Under the pieces are notes generated by a model. It searched no databases. It was not told the DNA's origin and worked only from the letters and a program-made list of their open reading frames with translations. From positions 27,122 to 91,121 of the forward strand of contig SFIM01000006.1 in assembly GCA_004556155.1 (NCBI GenBank): DNA of 64,000 nucleotides, written 5' to 3'. A program made the position numbers and the translations under genes. Every line of letters starts with the position of its first letter. Position 1 is the first letter of the stretch. Below are positions 44,429-55,670 of this stretch, piece after piece. The DNA comes from Clostridiales bacterium (GTDB taxonomy: Bacteria > Bacillota > Clostridia > Christensenellales > Aristaeellaceae).

Positions 44429-44457
44429 TTGACAAAAGCAGGCGCGCGATTTACAAT
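44429..44457 (+). promoter_or_regulatory. Promoter for DUF2232-rplI-dnaB operon
   Basis: Consensus TTGACA (44429-44434), 17-base spacer, TACAAT (44452-44457). Confidence 0.75.
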
Positions 44458-44509
44458 ATATAAGGAAATTTATGCGGTTTCCCATCCGGGAAAAGCAAGG
44501 AGCGGACTG

Positions 44510-45631
44510 ATGAAGCGAGGGCTGAAAACCTGCACTACCCTGCGCGCGGCGATCATCGCCTGCGTGATATGCGCGGCGCTGCTGGCGCTGACGAGCGCCA
44601 ATATTCTTTTTCCGGGGTTGAGCCTGGCGGTGTTCGTGCTTTCCTCCATGCCGGTGCTGCTGATGATGATCGGCCTGATCGCGGGCCTGATTCCCATGTT
44701 TTTCTGCCTGCTGATGGCTTTGGCGGCGCTGCTGCGCGTGGGCGGGGCGATGCTGCTGGGCTTTGGCGCGCTGTATTTGCTGCCTATGACGGCGGTGTAT
44801 GTCTACTGCCTGCTGCGCAGGCAGCCCTTCTGGCATAGCTGCGCTGCGCTGGCGCTGGCGCTCAGCGGCGCGCTGACGGTGATATATGCCCTGGTGCAGG
44901 GCATGACGGGCGGTCAGCTGTATGCCGCCGCGGGCGATGCGGTGATGCAAAGCCTGGACGGTCTGGCCATGCGCGACAGTCTGCTGTATACCCTGCATCA
45001 GATGGGGCTGCTGAGCCTGCCGCAGGCCATGCGCGAAACGGCGCTTGTGGCTGTGGAGGGCGGGTACGCCTTTTCGGCCGAGGCCGCGCAGGAGCTGACG
45101 CTGCAGTGCCGCACGCTGGTGATGAGCCTGCTGCATGACCTGCTGCCCGCGCTGCTGGTATCGGGTACGGCCACAAACGTGCTTACGGGCATGGGTCTGG
45201 GCATCTACTTTGGCCGCCGCGCCGCGCAGAAGCGCGCCTTCAAGCGCGACGAGCCCGAGCAGGATATTCCCGATCTTGGCATGCCGGAGCTGCGCTATTG
45301 GCACATTCCGCGCCCGTGGGGGCTGCGCATCGGCATCCTGGCCGTGGGTTACCTGATCATGCGTCTGCCCGTGGGGGATACGCTGTATCTGCTGGGCGCG
45401 CTGATGTGGCAGGCGTTCTGTGTGTGCTTTGCCGTACAGGGCCTGGCGGCCATCAACTTTAACCAGCACCAGCGCGGCACGCGCAAGGGCTGGCGCGTGG
45501 CGGCGATTATTGCGGCCATGACGGTTTCGCTGTTCCAGAGCGTGCTGATGATTATCGGCGTGTTCGATCAGATAAACAACGCGCGCGGGCTGCGCCCTGC
45601 GCTCAAGCCGCGCGACGGGGGAGAGGAGTAG
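44510..45631 (+). CDS. DUF2232/YybS-like membrane protein
   Basis: A 373-residue polytopic membrane protein with about eight spans in two groups. N-terminal spans lie near residues 10-120, and a conserved central region GMGLGIYFGRR precedes later spans. It is followed 5 bases later by rplI and then dnaB, the same order as YybS-type genes in Firmicutes. A role in envelope or cell-cycle coupling is not defined. ATG 44510 has AAGGAG 8 bases upstream. Confidence 0.85.
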   Translation: MKRGLKTCTTLRAAIIACVICAALLALTSANILFPGLSLAVFVLSSMPVLLMMIGLIAGLIPMFFCLLMALAALLRVGGAMLLGFGALYLLPMTAVYVYCLLRRQPFWHSCAALALALSGALTVIYALVQGMTGGQLYAAAGDAVMQSLDGLAMRDSLLYTLHQMGLLSLPQAMRETALVAVEGGYAFSAEAAQELTLQCRTLVMSLLHDLLPALLVSGTATNVLTGMGLGIYFGRRAAQKRAFKRDEPEQDIPDLGMPELRYWHIPRPWGLRIGILAVGYLIMRLPVGDTLYLLGALMWQAFCVCFAVQGLAAINFNQHQRGTRKGWRVAAIIAAMTVSLFQSVLMIIGVFDQINNARGLRPALKPRDGGEE

Positions 45632-45636
45632 AAATT

Positions 45637-46092
45637 ATGAAGGTTATTTTGCTCACGGACGTCAAGGACATTGGCAAAAAAGACGATATCTGCAACGTAA
45701 GCGACGGCTATGCCCGCAATTTTCTTTTTCCGCGCAAATGGGCCATGGAGGCCAACGACAACGCCATCCGCGTGATCGAGCGCAAGCGTGAGGCCGAGCG
45801 TAAGCGCGAGGCTGAAAACCGTGCCGCGGCCGAGGAGATTGCCGCCAAGCTGAAAAACAAGGTGGTTGTTCTCAAGGCTAAGTGCGGTGAAAAGGGCCGC
45901 CTGTACGGCAGCGTGACCGGCCAGGAAGTAGCTGATGCGATCAAGGCCGGCTACGATATCGAGTTTGATAAGCGCAAGGTGGAAATCAAGGAGCCCGTGC
46001 GTCAGCTGGGCGATTATGAAGTGACCGTGCGCGTGTATCCCAACATCAACGCCAAAATGATCCTGCGGGTAAAGAACATTCAGGAGGATTGA
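45637..46092 (+). CDS. rplI: 50S ribosomal protein L9
   Basis: Large-subunit protein that binds 23S rRNA domain V. The 151-residue product begins MKVILLTDVKDIGKKD and has DGYARNFLFPRKWA, then a long helix (about residues 40-75, ERKREAERKREAENR). The C-terminal domain GEKGRLYGSVTGQEVADAI follows. Length and motifs are normal. It lies between DUF2232 and dnaB. Confidence 0.98.
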   Translation: MKVILLTDVKDIGKKDDICNVSDGYARNFLFPRKWAMEANDNAIRVIERKREAERKREAENRAAAEEIAAKLKNKVVVLKAKCGEKGRLYGSVTGQEVADAIKAGYDIEFDKRKVEIKEPVRQLGDYEVTVRVYPNINAKMILRVKNIQED

Positions 46093-46097
46093 TTCCT

Positions 46098-47462
46098 GTG
46101 AGCGAGCAGCCAGGCGCCCTGTCCACGGCCTTTTCCGCCGTACCCCCGCAAAGCATTGAGGCCGAGCGGTCGGTGCTTGGCGCGCTTCTGCAGGATGGCC
46201 GCGCGGTGTCCATCGCCATGGAAATGCTGCAGGAGGATGATTTTTACACCCCTGCGCACCGCGAAATTTACAGCGCCATCCGCGCGCTGGCGCAGCAGAG
46301 CACGGCGGTGGATCTGGTCACGGTGGATGCGGAGCTGTCCCGCCGGGGCACGCTGAACGGCGTCGGCGGGTCGTCCTATCTGGTGGAACTGCTGCAATAT
46401 GTGCCCACAACGGCCAACGTGCAGTATTACATCACCATCGTTCTGGAAAAATCCACCCTGCGCAGGCTGATTCAGGCGGCCAGCACCATCAGCCGCAACT
46501 GCTATGAGCAGCGGCTGGATCTGAAGGATATTTTAAGCCACGCCGAAAAATCCATCTTTGATATCGTCATGCGCCGCACGGGCGGCGAACAGCTGGTGCA
46601 TATCCGCGAGGTGCTCTATACCACCTACGCGCAGATTGAAGAGCTGGCCCGATTGCAGGGCAAGGTGGCGGGCGTGACCACGGGCTTTACCCAGCTGGAC
46701 AGGCTGCTGACCGGCATGCACGGGGGCGAGCTGATCCTGATGGGCGCGCGTCCCAGCATGGGTAAAACCAGCATCGCGCTGAACATGGCCGCAGCCGCCG
46801 CGCGCAAGGGCTTTGGCGTGGCCATCTTCAGCCTGGAAATGCCGCGCGAGCAGATCGCCATGCGCCTTTTGTGCGGCGACGCGCGCGTGGACATGCAGCA
46901 TGTGCGCTCGGGCACCCTGCGCGATAAGGAATGGATCAAGCTGGCGCAGACAGTCAACCCTCTGTCCAATGAAAAGGTGTATATCGACGATACCGCCGGC
47001 CTGACCCCCATGCAGATGCGTTCCCGCGTGCGCCGCATCATGCTGGAAAAGGGATTAGATCTGGTGATCATCGACTACCTGCAATTGATGGGTGCGGACG
47101 GCAAAAGCGAAAACCGTCAGCAGGAGGTCAGCGAGATCAGCCGACGCCTCAAGGCCATCGCGCTGGAGCTGAAAATTCCCATCCTGGCCTGCGCGCAGCT
47201 GAGCCGTGCCAATACCCAGCGCACCGTCAAGCGCCCGATGCTGAGCGACCTGCGCGATTCCGGCTCGATCGAGCAGGACGCGGACGTGGTCATGTTCCTG
47301 CACCGCGAGGCGTATTATGACCAGACGAGCGAGGAAACCAACACCGCCGAGGTGATCATCGCCAAGCAGCGCAACGGCCCGCTGGGCACGGTAAAGCTGA
47401 ACTGGCTGAGCGAGTTTACCCTGTTTGAGGATATGTATACCGACGACGCGGTGGAGACTTAA
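46098..47462 (+). CDS. dnaB: Replicative DNA helicase
   Basis: Unwinds DNA at the replication fork. The 454-residue product has an N-terminal domain starting PPQSIEAERSVLGALL, then a RecA-like ATPase domain with Walker A GARPSMGKTS, Walker B LVIIDYLQLM, DRRQEVSEISR-like NRQQEVSEISRRLK, and the DLRDSGSIEQDADVVMFLHR segment. Start chosen as GTG 46098, 10 bases after GGAGG. A TTG at 46089 is too close to the site. It overlaps no gene. Confidence 0.96.
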   Translation: MSEQPGALSTAFSAVPPQSIEAERSVLGALLQDGRAVSIAMEMLQEDDFYTPAHREIYSAIRALAQQSTAVDLVTVDAELSRRGTLNGVGGSSYLVELLQYVPTTANVQYYITIVLEKSTLRRLIQAASTISRNCYEQRLDLKDILSHAEKSIFDIVMRRTGGEQLVHIREVLYTTYAQIEELARLQGKVAGVTTGFTQLDRLLTGMHGGELILMGARPSMGKTSIALNMAAAAARKGFGVAIFSLEMPREQIAMRLLCGDARVDMQHVRSGTLRDKEWIKLAQTVNPLSNEKVYIDDTAGLTPMQMRSRVRRIMLEKGLDLVIIDYLQLMGADGKSENRQQEVSEISRRLKAIALELKIPILACAQLSRANTQRTVKRPMLSDLRDSGSIEQDADVVMFLHREAYYDQTSEETNTAEVIIAKQRNGPLGTVKLNWLSEFTLFEDMYTDDAVET

Positions 47463-47487
47463 CGCCGCAGGATAGGGAGAGAAAACC

Positions 47488-48537
47488 ATGGAACAGGCCG
47501 TTGTGGCGAGCTTTGCAAAGGATTTAAAATTTGAAGGCTTTCTGCTGGTGCGCTCTGCCGAGCAGCGCGCCTCCGCCAATGGCAGCAAGTATCTGGATAT
47601 GACGCTGTGCGACCGCACGGGCGATATCAACGCCAAAATGTGGGATGGCACGGTGCACCCCCCAAAAAACGGCTCCATCATCAAGGTGCGCGCCGCGGTG
47701 ACGGAGTATAACGGGCGGCTGCAATTGCGGGTGAACAAGCTGCGCGAGGCCGAGGAGGCCGATCAGGTGGATATGTCGCTGCTGGTGCCCTGTGCTCCCT
47801 ATCCGCCCCAGCAGATGCTGGGCGAAATCACCGCGACCATCGACCAGATGAAAAACGCCACCCTGCAAAAGGTGCTGCGCGAGCTGATTGCCATGGCCGG
47901 GGATAAGCTGGTGTATTTCCCCGCCGCCCAGCGACTGCACCATGCCGAACGCAGCGGTCTATTGCACCATACCACCACCATGCTCAAGGGCGCGCGGCAG
48001 ATGCTGCAGGTATATCCCTGGCTGGACGCCGATCTTCTGTGCGCGGGTGTTATTGCCCATGACCTGAGCAAGATCCGAGAGATGCAAAGCGATGATGCGG
48101 GCAATGTGAACGACTATACGGTTGAGGGTCTGCTGCTGGGCCATCTGGTGCGCGGGGTGACGCAGGTGCGCGAGGCCGCGCGCCGCGCGGGCATCCCGGA
48201 TGAGGATGAGTATGTGCTGCTGCTGGAGCACATGGTCATCAGCCACCATGGCGAGGCGGAGTTTGGCAGCCCGCGTCCGCCCATGTTCCCCGAGGCAGAA
48301 ATGCTGCACTGGCTGGATGTGCTGGACGCGCGGATGAACGAGATGAACGGCATCGTGCGCCGCACGCCCGCGGGCGCGTTCAGCGAAAAAATCTGGTCGC
48401 TGGATCGCCGGGTGTATCACCCGCATTATCTGTCCGAAATGCCCGCCAACGCCGATGCGCCCGCTGCGGATGAAGAGACGGCGCAGCGTGCGCCGCGCCG
48501 TCCGGATGCGGACAAGGCGTATCAGGGGCTTTTGTAA
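47488..48537 (+). CDS. yhaM: 3'-5' exoribonuclease YhaM-like (OB + HD)
   Basis: A 349-residue protein with an N-terminal OB fold (residues 1-95: KYLDMTLCDRTGDINAKMWD) and a C-terminal HD domain, with HHAERSGLLHHTTTML and HDLSK. This layout matches YhaM/CBF1 exoribonucleases, which degrade RNA and ssDNA. The gene lies between dnaB and mnmE. Its ATG has GGGAGAG upstream. Confidence 0.9.
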   Translation: MEQAVVASFAKDLKFEGFLLVRSAEQRASANGSKYLDMTLCDRTGDINAKMWDGTVHPPKNGSIIKVRAAVTEYNGRLQLRVNKLREAEEADQVDMSLLVPCAPYPPQQMLGEITATIDQMKNATLQKVLRELIAMAGDKLVYFPAAQRLHHAERSGLLHHTTTMLKGARQMLQVYPWLDADLLCAGVIAHDLSKIREMQSDDAGNVNDYTVEGLLLGHLVRGVTQVREAARRAGIPDEDEYVLLLEHMVISHHGEAEFGSPRPPMFPEAEMLHWLDVLDARMNEMNGIVRRTPAGAFSEKIWSLDRRVYHPHYLSEMPANADAPAADEETAQRAPRRPDADKAYQGLL

Positions 48538-48548
48538 GCGGAGGCTGC

Positions 48549-49883
48549 ATGCTGGCATATCAAAACGATACCATTGCGGCGCTGGCTACCCCACCGGGGC
48601 GCGGCGGCATCGCCATTGTGCGCGTGAGCGGAGAAAACGCTCGCGCGTATTTTGAAGCGCTCTTTCGCCCGGCGGGCAGGCAGCAGGTGGAATCCCATCG
48701 CCTGCTTTATGGGCATTTGTATGATGCTGACGGCGCGATGCTGGACGAGTGCATGGCTGTGCTGATGCTGGCTCCGCGCACCTATACGCGCGAGGATGTG
48801 GCGGAGTTTCATCTGCACGGCGGCGATCAGATTGCCCGCGAAGCGCTGGCGGCGCTGTATCGCCTGGGCGCGCGCCCGGCCGAGCCGGGGGAGTTTACCC
48901 GCCGTGCCTTCCTGAACGGTCGCGTGGATCTGAGCCGCGCCGAGGCTGTGATGGATGTGATCGGCGCGCAGGGCGAACAGGCGGCGCGCGCGGCGCTGCG
49001 GCAGCTCAACGGCGGTGCAAGCGCTTTTATCCGCGATGCGCAGCAGCGCCTGACCGATTTGCTGGCCGGGGTCGCCGCGGCGCTGGACTATCCGGAGGAA
49101 ATTGAGGAGGCCGAGGCCGCAGGCAGCGTGATTGCCGGGGCGCGGGCGCTGCGGGATACGCTGCTGTCCGCCTGCGATGAGCGCGCGGCGCGCCTGCTGG
49201 ATACAGGCTTTGAGGCCGCGCTGTGCGGCCGGCCCAATGTGGGCAAAAGCTCGCTGCTCAACGCCCTGCTTTGCGAGGAGCGCGCCATCGTGACCGATAT
49301 CCCCGGCACCACGCGCGATGTGGTGCGCGGCAGCATTCTGGTAGCTGGACTGCGCGTCAACCTGAGCGATACTGCGGGCATCCGTGAGCAGGCTGAAACA
49401 GTGGAGGCCATCGGCGTGCAGCGCGCGCGGGAGATCATGCGCGCGGCCGATCTGGTGCTGCTGGTGCTGGATGGATCGCAGCCCCTGACGGCCGAGGATG
49501 AAGAATTACTGCGCGAGACGGAAAGCTATCCGCGCCTGATCCTGTGCAACAAGGCGGATCGCGGCGCCGCCTTTGAGCTGCCCGGGGCGCTGCGCATCAG
49601 CGCTGCCACGGGAGAGGGGATGGACGCGCTGCGCCAGGAGCTGGCCCGGCGCGCGGGCATGCCCTGCGAGCTGCCCCTGACCAGCGAACGCCACATGCGC
49701 CTGGCGCGTGCGGCGGCGCAGCATTTGCAGACGGCGGCGGACGCGCTGGAAAACGGCCAGCCGCTGGATCTGGCGGCCATCGATCTGCATGCCGCGCTGG
49801 ACTGCCTGGGCGAGGTGACGGGCGACCGCGTGGACGAAAAACTGCTGGACAGCGTTTTTTCCCGCTTCTGTGTGGGAAAATGA
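48549..49883 (+). CDS. mnmE: tRNA modification GTPase MnmE
   Basis: With MnmG it adds carboxymethylaminomethyl to U34 of certain tRNAs. The 444-residue product has an N-terminal folate-binding domain (DTIAALATPPGRGGIAIVR), helical domain with EFTRRAFLNGRVDL, and an inserted G domain GRPNVGKSSLLN, DIPGTTRD, DTAGIR, CNKAD. The C-terminal FCVGK is the potassium/FAD-linked motif. Start ATG follows GGAGGCTGC. No mnmG is in the window. Confidence 0.97.
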   Translation: MLAYQNDTIAALATPPGRGGIAIVRVSGENARAYFEALFRPAGRQQVESHRLLYGHLYDADGAMLDECMAVLMLAPRTYTREDVAEFHLHGGDQIAREALAALYRLGARPAEPGEFTRRAFLNGRVDLSRAEAVMDVIGAQGEQAARAALRQLNGGASAFIRDAQQRLTDLLAGVAAALDYPEEIEEAEAAGSVIAGARALRDTLLSACDERAARLLDTGFEAALCGRPNVGKSSLLNALLCEERAIVTDIPGTTRDVVRGSILVAGLRVNLSDTAGIREQAETVEAIGVQRAREIMRAADLVLLVLDGSQPLTAEDEELLRETESYPRLILCNKADRGAAFELPGALRISAATGEGMDALRQELARRAGMPCELPLTSERHMRLARAAAQHLQTAADALENGQPLDLAAIDLHAALDCLGEVTGDRVDEKLLDSVFSRFCVGK

Positions 49884-49900
49884 CGCGGGGAGAAACAAAC

Positions 49901-50458
49901 ATGATCCTGGAAACGGAGGAGCTTCGCCTGCTGCCTGCCGATCCGGCACTGGCGCAGCAGGCGGCGGATTATTACCGCCGCAATCGCGATTTCTTTGCGC
50001 CTATCGATCCGATCACCGCTGATCCCATCGATACGGCGGAGTATCAGCGCGATGCGCTTGCCAAGGCTGCGGCGCTGCGGGAACAGCGCGCGGGCTATCG
50101 CTTTTTTATCGAGCGCAAGGCGCAGCCGGGCGAGATCATTGGCATGATCGCGCTCAACAATGTGGTTTGGGGAGCGTTCCGCTCGGCCTTTGTGGCCTAT
50201 AAGCTGGACGCACGGTATCTGAACTGCGGGTATATGACCCAGGCGCTAACGCGGCTGACGCGCTTTGCTTTTGACGATTTGCATCTGCATCGCCTGGAGG
50301 CGAACATCATGCCGCGCAATCTGCCCTCCCTGCGTGTGGCCGAAAAGTGCGGCTTTGATCAGGAGGGCCTTGCCCGCGCGTATCTGTACATCGCCGGCAA
50401 GTGGGAGGATCATATTCACATGGTGCGGCTGAACCCGGACTGGCAGCCGGAGGGTTGA
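49901..50458 (+). CDS. GNAT N-acetyltransferase (RimJ-like)
   Basis: A 185-residue acetyltransferase of the RimJ/RimL type. Core segments: EIIGMIALNNVV, FVAYKLDARYLNCGYMTQAL (acetyl-CoA-binding region with non-canonical pyrophosphate loop), LHRLEANIMPRNLPSLRVAEK, and GFDQEGLARAYLYIAGKW. It would acetylate an alpha-amino or other amine group. The ATG at 49901 has CGGGGAGA 7 bases upstream. An ATG at 49880 overlapping mnmE is less well placed. Confidence 0.88.
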   Translation: MILETEELRLLPADPALAQQAADYYRRNRDFFAPIDPITADPIDTAEYQRDALAKAAALREQRAGYRFFIERKAQPGEIIGMIALNNVVWGAFRSAFVAYKLDARYLNCGYMTQALTRLTRFAFDDLHLHRLEANIMPRNLPSLRVAEKCGFDQEGLARAYLYIAGKWEDHIHMVRLNPDWQPEG

Positions 50459-50478
50459 TTCCTGAACGTCAAAAAGAA

Positions 50479-50508
50479 AACAGCATGGCGCTTTCCATGC
50501 TGTTTTTT
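50479..50508. terminator. Bidirectional terminator between GNAT and UvrA-like genes
   Basis: Stem AACAGCATGG/CCATGCTGTT (50479-50488 with 50495-50504), loop of six, T6 downstream and A-run upstream, so it works for both convergent genes. Confidence 0.85.
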
Positions 50509-50511
50509 GTA

Positions 50512-52989
<2,478 letters not shown>

Positions 52990-53026
52990 GATTTTTCTCC
53001 GGATATTTTGATAACAGGCGTAAAAC

Positions 53027-53062
53027 AGAACGGGCATCCAGACTGCGCTGGATACCCGTTCT
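53027..53062 (-). terminator. Terminator of the HprK-AsnS-MBL transcript
   Basis: A 15-bp stem (53062-53048 with 53041-53027, one G-U on the minus strand), 6-base loop, and TGTTTT following on the minus strand. It lies between the MBL gene stop and the UvrA-like ATG. Confidence 0.7.
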
Positions 53063-53125
53063 GAGCATTCACAAAGCGGCGATTGCAGCCAAAGCGGGGA
53101 CGTGCTTCGCATTTGCCGCCCAGGA

Positions 53126-54205
53126 TCAGGGCTGCGTCACGCTTTCAGCCGTCATGGTAAAGGTCTGCGTGCCGTCCTCGGTGGTGACGAAGGCCGCGTC
53201 GTAAATGGCCAGCATCTGGCCGGCCTTTTCGCGCGCGCCCTTGGTGGTCAGCACGACCACGCCGCCCTCCTTGAGCAGCAGCTGGCTGACGGGCTTGGCG
53301 GCGGGGTTGCGCGAGATGCCGTGATGCGGGTACTTGACGATATCCGACCGCAGCGTTTCCGCGCCGTAATGGGCGATCATCCTGTCCATCGGCTCGTCCT
53401 CACGGTCGCTCTTCTTTTTCATGATATCGCCGGTGAACAGCACGCTGCTGCCGCCCAGCTCCACGCGCAGCCACATGCTGTTGGCGTTGACTACCGCCAC
53501 GGGCAGGTCGGCGCGGATATCCTTATCGGCCTGGCCGGGATAGTATACATTCTTGATATAGGTCAGCGCGTCGCCCACGCCGTAATCCTGGATGGGGGCG
53601 TAAAGCGTGGCCTGGCCGCAGGCCAGGGGGAAGGTAAGCGCCTGCGCGTAATCCAGTGTGTAAACCGGGGCGTTGGGTGCGGAATCGCGCATGGTGGACA
53701 GCAGGCGGACGCGGTGTATCGCGTCGCCGTTCTTGCTGTCGTCATAGGTGTTGTCCGTTACCAGCGCGGTGGCGGGGGGCATGTACAGCGCGTCGATGGT
53801 AAAGAACTTGCAGGGGATGATTTCACTGTACAGGGCGGCGATGTGATCCTTGTGGCTGTGGGTGGCCACGAGCGTCAGGTGCAGCTGATAATCCTTGTTC
53901 TTGGCCTGATCGCTCAGGTTCAGCGCGCTCAGCAGATCCTTGCGCAGGTTCAGCAGCTCCATATAGCAGCGGGAGTTGGCCAGGCCGCCGTCCACTACCA
54001 GCACTTCCAGCCGCTCCTTGCCATAGCACAGCAGCAGCGTCGCGTCGGTTTTGGCGTTGTTTTTGCTGTCCAGGAAGCGCAGCTCGATCCGCTCGGAATC
54101 GGTCTTGATCATATCGTTCAGGCTGACAGGCGTGCCCTCGGCCTGGCACAGCGCGGGCAGGGCCAGCAGCAAAAGCAGCAGGCAGCAGAGCCAGAAACGC
54201 TTCAT
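53126..54205 (-). CDS. Exported MBL-fold hydrolase (ComEC-domain-like)
   Basis: A 359-residue exported protein with signal peptide KRFWLCCLLLLLLALPALCQA. The metallo-beta-lactamase core has HSHKDH, LVVDGG, VLFTGD and YPHHGIS. The order matches the extracellular MBL domain of ComEC but without the membrane competence module. Substrate may be nucleic acid or phosphodiester, inferred from fold only. I chose ATG 54205 because GGAGG lies 7 bases upstream; the ATG at 54211 abuts the ribosome site. Confidence 0.85.
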   Translation of the reverse strand: MKRFWLCCLLLLLLALPALCQAEGTPVSLNDMIKTDSERIELRFLDSKNNAKTDATLLLCYGKERLEVLVVDGGLANSRCYMELLNLRKDLLSALNLSDQAKNKDYQLHLTLVATHSHKDHIAALYSEIIPCKFFTIDALYMPPATALVTDNTYDDSKNGDAIHRVRLLSTMRDSAPNAPVYTLDYAQALTFPLACGQATLYAPIQDYGVGDALTYIKNVYYPGQADKDIRADLPVAVVNANSMWLRVELGGSSVLFTGDIMKKKSDREDEPMDRMIAHYGAETLRSDIVKYPHHGISRNPAAKPVSQLLLKEGGVVVLTTKGAREKAGQMLAIYDAAFVTTEDGTQTFTMTAESVTQP

Positions 54206-54233
54206 ATCCATGCCTCCTATTGAAGATCGCAGC

Positions 54234-55622
54234 TTAGAAATCGGCGCTGCCCGTGGTGCGCGGGAAGGGCAGCACGTCGCGGATGTTGCTTACGCCCGTC
54301 AGGTACATGATCAGGCGCTCAAAGCCCAGGCCGAAGCCCGCGTGCGGGGTGGAGCCGTACTTGCGCAGCTCCAGATACCACCAGTAGCTGCCGCAGTCCA
54401 GCCCCAGCTCATGCATGCGCGCCTCCAGCACGTCCAGACGATCCTCACGCTGGCTGCCGCCGATCAATTCGCCAATACCGGGCACCAGCACGTCCACCGC
54501 CGCGACGGTCTTGCCGTCGTCGTTCTGCTTCATATAGAAAGCCTTGATTTCCTTGGGGTAGTTATACACGCATACCGGGCGGCCAAAGTGCTTTTCGGCC
54601 AGGTAGCGCTCGTGCTCGGTCTGCATATCCATGCCCCAGTAAGCGCCGTACTCAAAGTGCTCGCCGGAGTTTTTGAGGATCTCGATGGCCTCGGTATAGG
54701 AAACGCGGGCGAAATCGCTGTCGCGCACGTGGGTCAGGCGGTCGATCAGCCCCTTATCCACAAAGGAATTAAGAAAATCCAGCTCCTCGGGGCAGCGCTC
54801 CATCACGTCGGCGATGACATAGCGCACCATGGCCTCGGCAAGCGCCATATCGTCGTTCAGGTCGGCGAAGGCGATTTCAGGCTCGATCATCCAGAATTCC
54901 GCCGCGTGGCGCGGCGTGTTGCTCTTTTCGGCGCGGAAGGTGGGGCCGAAGGTGTACACATTGCGGAAGGCCATGCAGAAGGCCTCGGCGTTCAGCTGGC
55001 CGGATACGGTCAGGTTAGCGGGCTTGCCAAAGAAGTCCTCGCTTACCTTGACATGGCCCTGCTCGTCGCGGGGAGGATTGTCAATATCCAGCGTGGTCAC
55101 ACGGAACATTTCGCCCGCGCCCTCGCAGTCGCTGGCGGTGATCAGCGGGGTGTGCACATACACAAAGCCCTGATCGGCGAAGAAGCGGTGGATGCTCTGC
55201 GCGGCTACCGAGCGGATGCGGAACACCGCCGAGAACAGATTGGTGCGCGGACGCAGGTGCGCCTGGGTGCGCAGGTATTCCACGGTGTGGCGCTTCTTTT
55301 GCAGGGGATAATCGGCCGCAGCCATGCCCACAACCGTGACGCGGCTGGCCTTTAGCTCAAAGGGTTGCTTGGCTTCGGGGGTCAGCTTGAGCGTGCCTTC
55401 CACCTCGATGGCGCTGCCCAGGGTGACCTTGACCACCTCGCGGAAATCCGGCACGGATTCATCCAGCACGATTTGCAGGTTTTTAAAGAAGGAACCGTCG
55501 TTGAGCTCGATGAAGGCAAAGGCCTTGCTGTCGCGTACGGTGCGCACCCAGCCGCTGACGAGAAGCTGCGCGCCGTCGGCGGGCGTTTGGCGGAAAAGCT
55601 GGCGAACGAGAACTTTTTCCAT
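54234..55622 (-). CDS. asnS: Asparaginyl-tRNA synthetase
   Basis: Charges tRNA-Asn. The 462-residue class II synthetase has an N-terminal OB-fold anticodon-binding domain (VSGWVRTVRDSKAFAFIELNDG), motif 2 FRAEKSNTPRHAAEFWMIEPE, and motif 3 GFGLGFERLIMYLTGVSNIRD. PFPRTTGSADF ends the protein. With asnA it gives direct Asn-tRNA formation. The gap to the ROK gene is 48 bases; the MBL gene lies downstream. Confidence 0.96.
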   Translation of the reverse strand: MEKVLVRQLFRQTPADGAQLLVSGWVRTVRDSKAFAFIELNDGSFFKNLQIVLDESVPDFREVVKVTLGSAIEVEGTLKLTPEAKQPFELKASRVTVVGMAAADYPLQKKRHTVEYLRTQAHLRPRTNLFSAVFRIRSVAAQSIHRFFADQGFVYVHTPLITASDCEGAGEMFRVTTLDIDNPPRDEQGHVKVSEDFFGKPANLTVSGQLNAEAFCMAFRNVYTFGPTFRAEKSNTPRHAAEFWMIEPEIAFADLNDDMALAEAMVRYVIADVMERCPEELDFLNSFVDKGLIDRLTHVRDSDFARVSYTEAIEILKNSGEHFEYGAYWGMDMQTEHERYLAEKHFGRPVCVYNYPKEIKAFYMKQNDDGKTVAAVDVLVPGIGELIGGSQREDRLDVLEARMHELGLDCGSYWWYLELRKYGSTPHAGFGLGFERLIMYLTGVSNIRDVLPFPRTTGSADF

Positions 55623-55670
55623 ATAAAAGAACCTCTTTTCAGATAGAAATGGCGCGAAGAAGAAAAACGT

